A stretch of 7,636 nucleotides of DNA, from the NCBI GenBank assembly GCA_003694825.1, contig RFJS01000422.1, positions 1-7,636 of the forward strand, given 5' to 3'. The notes beneath the pieces are model-generated. The model did no database searches. It had not been told where the DNA came from and was given only the letters and a program-made list of their open reading frames with translations. The translations under genes were made by a program, and so were the position numbers. Positions 6,866 through 7,636 of this stretch are shown piece by piece. Source of the DNA: Verrucomicrobiota bacterium (GTDB taxonomy: Bacteria; Verrucomicrobiota; Verrucomicrobiia; Opitutales; Opitutaceae). Position 1 is the first letter of the stretch; every line of letters begins with the position of its first letter.

Positions 6866-7636
6866 TCAGGAGCCCCGGCTGCTGAGGAAGTCTTTTACCT
6901 TGGCAATGATGTCGCGCGCATCGACTTCACTGAAGCCGGCGTCGACGAGATCTTCGGCACTGACGCCATCGAAGGCCTCGGGCGAGATGAGGCCGACGGA
7001 GACGAGCTGCTGGGCAAGCGTGTCGGAAATGCCGGGGATCTGGGTGAGGCTGGCAGCGGCGTCGGCGACTTTGCTGTCGAAGTCCGCCACTTCGACCTGC
7101 TCCTTGGTGATGTCGAGCCGCATACCGATCAGACGCGAGGTGAGACGGGCGTTTTGCCCCTTGCGGCCGATGACGACCGCGAGATCAGCCTCGGCGACCT
7201 CGATTTCGACACGCCGGTTGCGTTCGTCGACCCGCACCGCCTTGGGGACGACGGGCTTGAGGGATTCGAGCAGGAGTTCCTTCGGATCGGCCTTGTATTC
7301 GATGATGTCGATTTTCTCGCCACCAAGCTCGCGGACGATGCTCTTGACGCGGGCGCCACGGGCACCGACGCAAGCCCCGACCGGATCGACCTTGGGATCG
7401 GTGCTGCTGACGGCGATCTTGGTGCGATAACCGGGCTCGCGGGCAAAGGCCTCGATTTTCACGGTGCCATCAGCGATTTCGGCGACTTCGAGCTCGAAGA
7501 GACGGCGGACGAATTTCGGGCTGGCCCGGGAGAGGATGATCTCAGGCCCGCGGTTGGTCGAATCGATGGCGAGCAACAGGCAGCGGACACGCTCGCCGGG
7601 CGAGTAATCTTCGCCCGGAATCTGTTCGCGAGGCGG
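6866..7636 (-). CDS. nusA: Transcription termination/antitermination factor NusA, C-terminal part (5' end beyond the window)
   Basis: NusA binds RNA polymerase and nascent RNA, and modulates pausing, termination and antitermination. The frame is open from the window edge to the TGA at 6866-6868, giving 256 residues; the N-terminal RNA-polymerase-binding domain and most of the S1 domain are missing. Numbering from the window edge, residues 1-30 are the end of the S1 domain ([17 protein letters not shown]), then [23 protein letters not shown]1 has its GxxG loop as GARG at 91-94 and KH2 has GRKGQN at 157-162. Residues about 190-256 form a C-terminal helix-hairpin-helix segment ([17 protein letters not shown], then [18 protein letters not shown]). 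An internal TTG near 7576 is not a start, since conserved NusA sequence continues upstream of it. Immediate linkage to infB is the classic nusA-infB arrangement. Confidence 0.97.
   Translation of the reverse strand, partial: PPREQIPGEDYSPGERVRCLLLAIDSTNRGPEIILSRASPKFVRRLFELEVAEIADGTVKIEAFAREPGYRTKIAVSSTDPKVDPVGACVGARGARVKSIVRELGGEKIDIIEYKADPKELLLESLKPVVPKAVRVDERNRRVEIEVAEADLAVVIGRKGQNARLTSRLIGMRLDITKEQVEVADFDSKVADAAASLTQIPGISDTLAQQLVSVGLISPEAFDGVSAEDLVDAGFSEVDARDIIAKVKDFLSSRGS

Noticed and set aside
6840..6890. Intrinsic terminator after nusA (T7 tract)
   Set aside because: Only a 4-bp GC stem is available and it lies about 16 nt before the T-run. Terminating before infB would also contradict the conserved operon.
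1..7636. Mobile element, CRISPR array, defence system or other undescribed system
   Set aside because: Every base is accounted for by eight conserved housekeeping genes and short gaps. No terminal repeats, integrase-like motifs, regularly spaced repeats or unknown genes of any length were found.

Overview
The window is one uninterrupted block of eight genes, all on the minus strand and all in the same direction. It reads (right to left, in transcription order) nusA (5' end missing) - infB - rbfA - DHH/DHHA1 phosphoesterase (nrnA-like) - truB - ribF - tlyA - nadK (3' end missing). The DNA is GC-rich, by eye about two thirds G+C, with matching GC-rich third codon positions throughout, so nothing looks recently acquired. 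No transposase, integrase, CRISPR array, tRNA or rRNA gene is visible.

Organism: a GC-rich bacterium. The order nusA-infB-rbfA-(DHH)-truB-ribF is widespread, so it does not settle the phylum. The N-terminal segment of IF-2 (residues 1-50), the TruB without a C-terminal PUA domain, and nusA lying directly against infB with no ylxR/ylxQ genes between them would fit a member of the Verrucomicrobiota (Opitutae-like). That is recognition from memory and only a moderate-confidence inference.

Layout: nusA (7636 to 6866) is followed by a 57-bp gap, then infB (6808 to 4274). After infB comes the largest non-coding stretch, 122 bp (4152-4273), which holds two small adjacent hairpins and a short direct repeat. 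From rbfA (4151) to the left edge the genes are tightly packed: rbfA/nrnA overlap by 4 bp (ATGA), nrnA/truB are 3 bp apart, truB/ribF overlap by 4 bp (GTGA), ribF/tlyA are 9 bp apart, and tlyA/nadK are 16 bp apart. No convincing internal promoter or intrinsic terminator was found, so the block is most simply read as one transcript or a few nested ones.

Functionally, the right-hand genes form the classic transcription-translation operon: NusA (elongation, pausing and antitermination), IF-2 (initiator tRNA and subunit joining), RbfA (30S maturation), an oligoribonucleotide/pAp phosphatase (end stage of RNA decay), and TruB (tRNA psi55). RibF makes FMN and FAD. TlyA (ribosomal RNA 2'-O-methylation) and NAD kinase (NADP supply) are a pair that is adjacent in other bacteria, here attached to the end of the nusA-infB cluster. 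This is conserved housekeeping DNA. I see no evidence for a previously undescribed system; the findings are modest points of gene order, domain architecture and intergenic structure.
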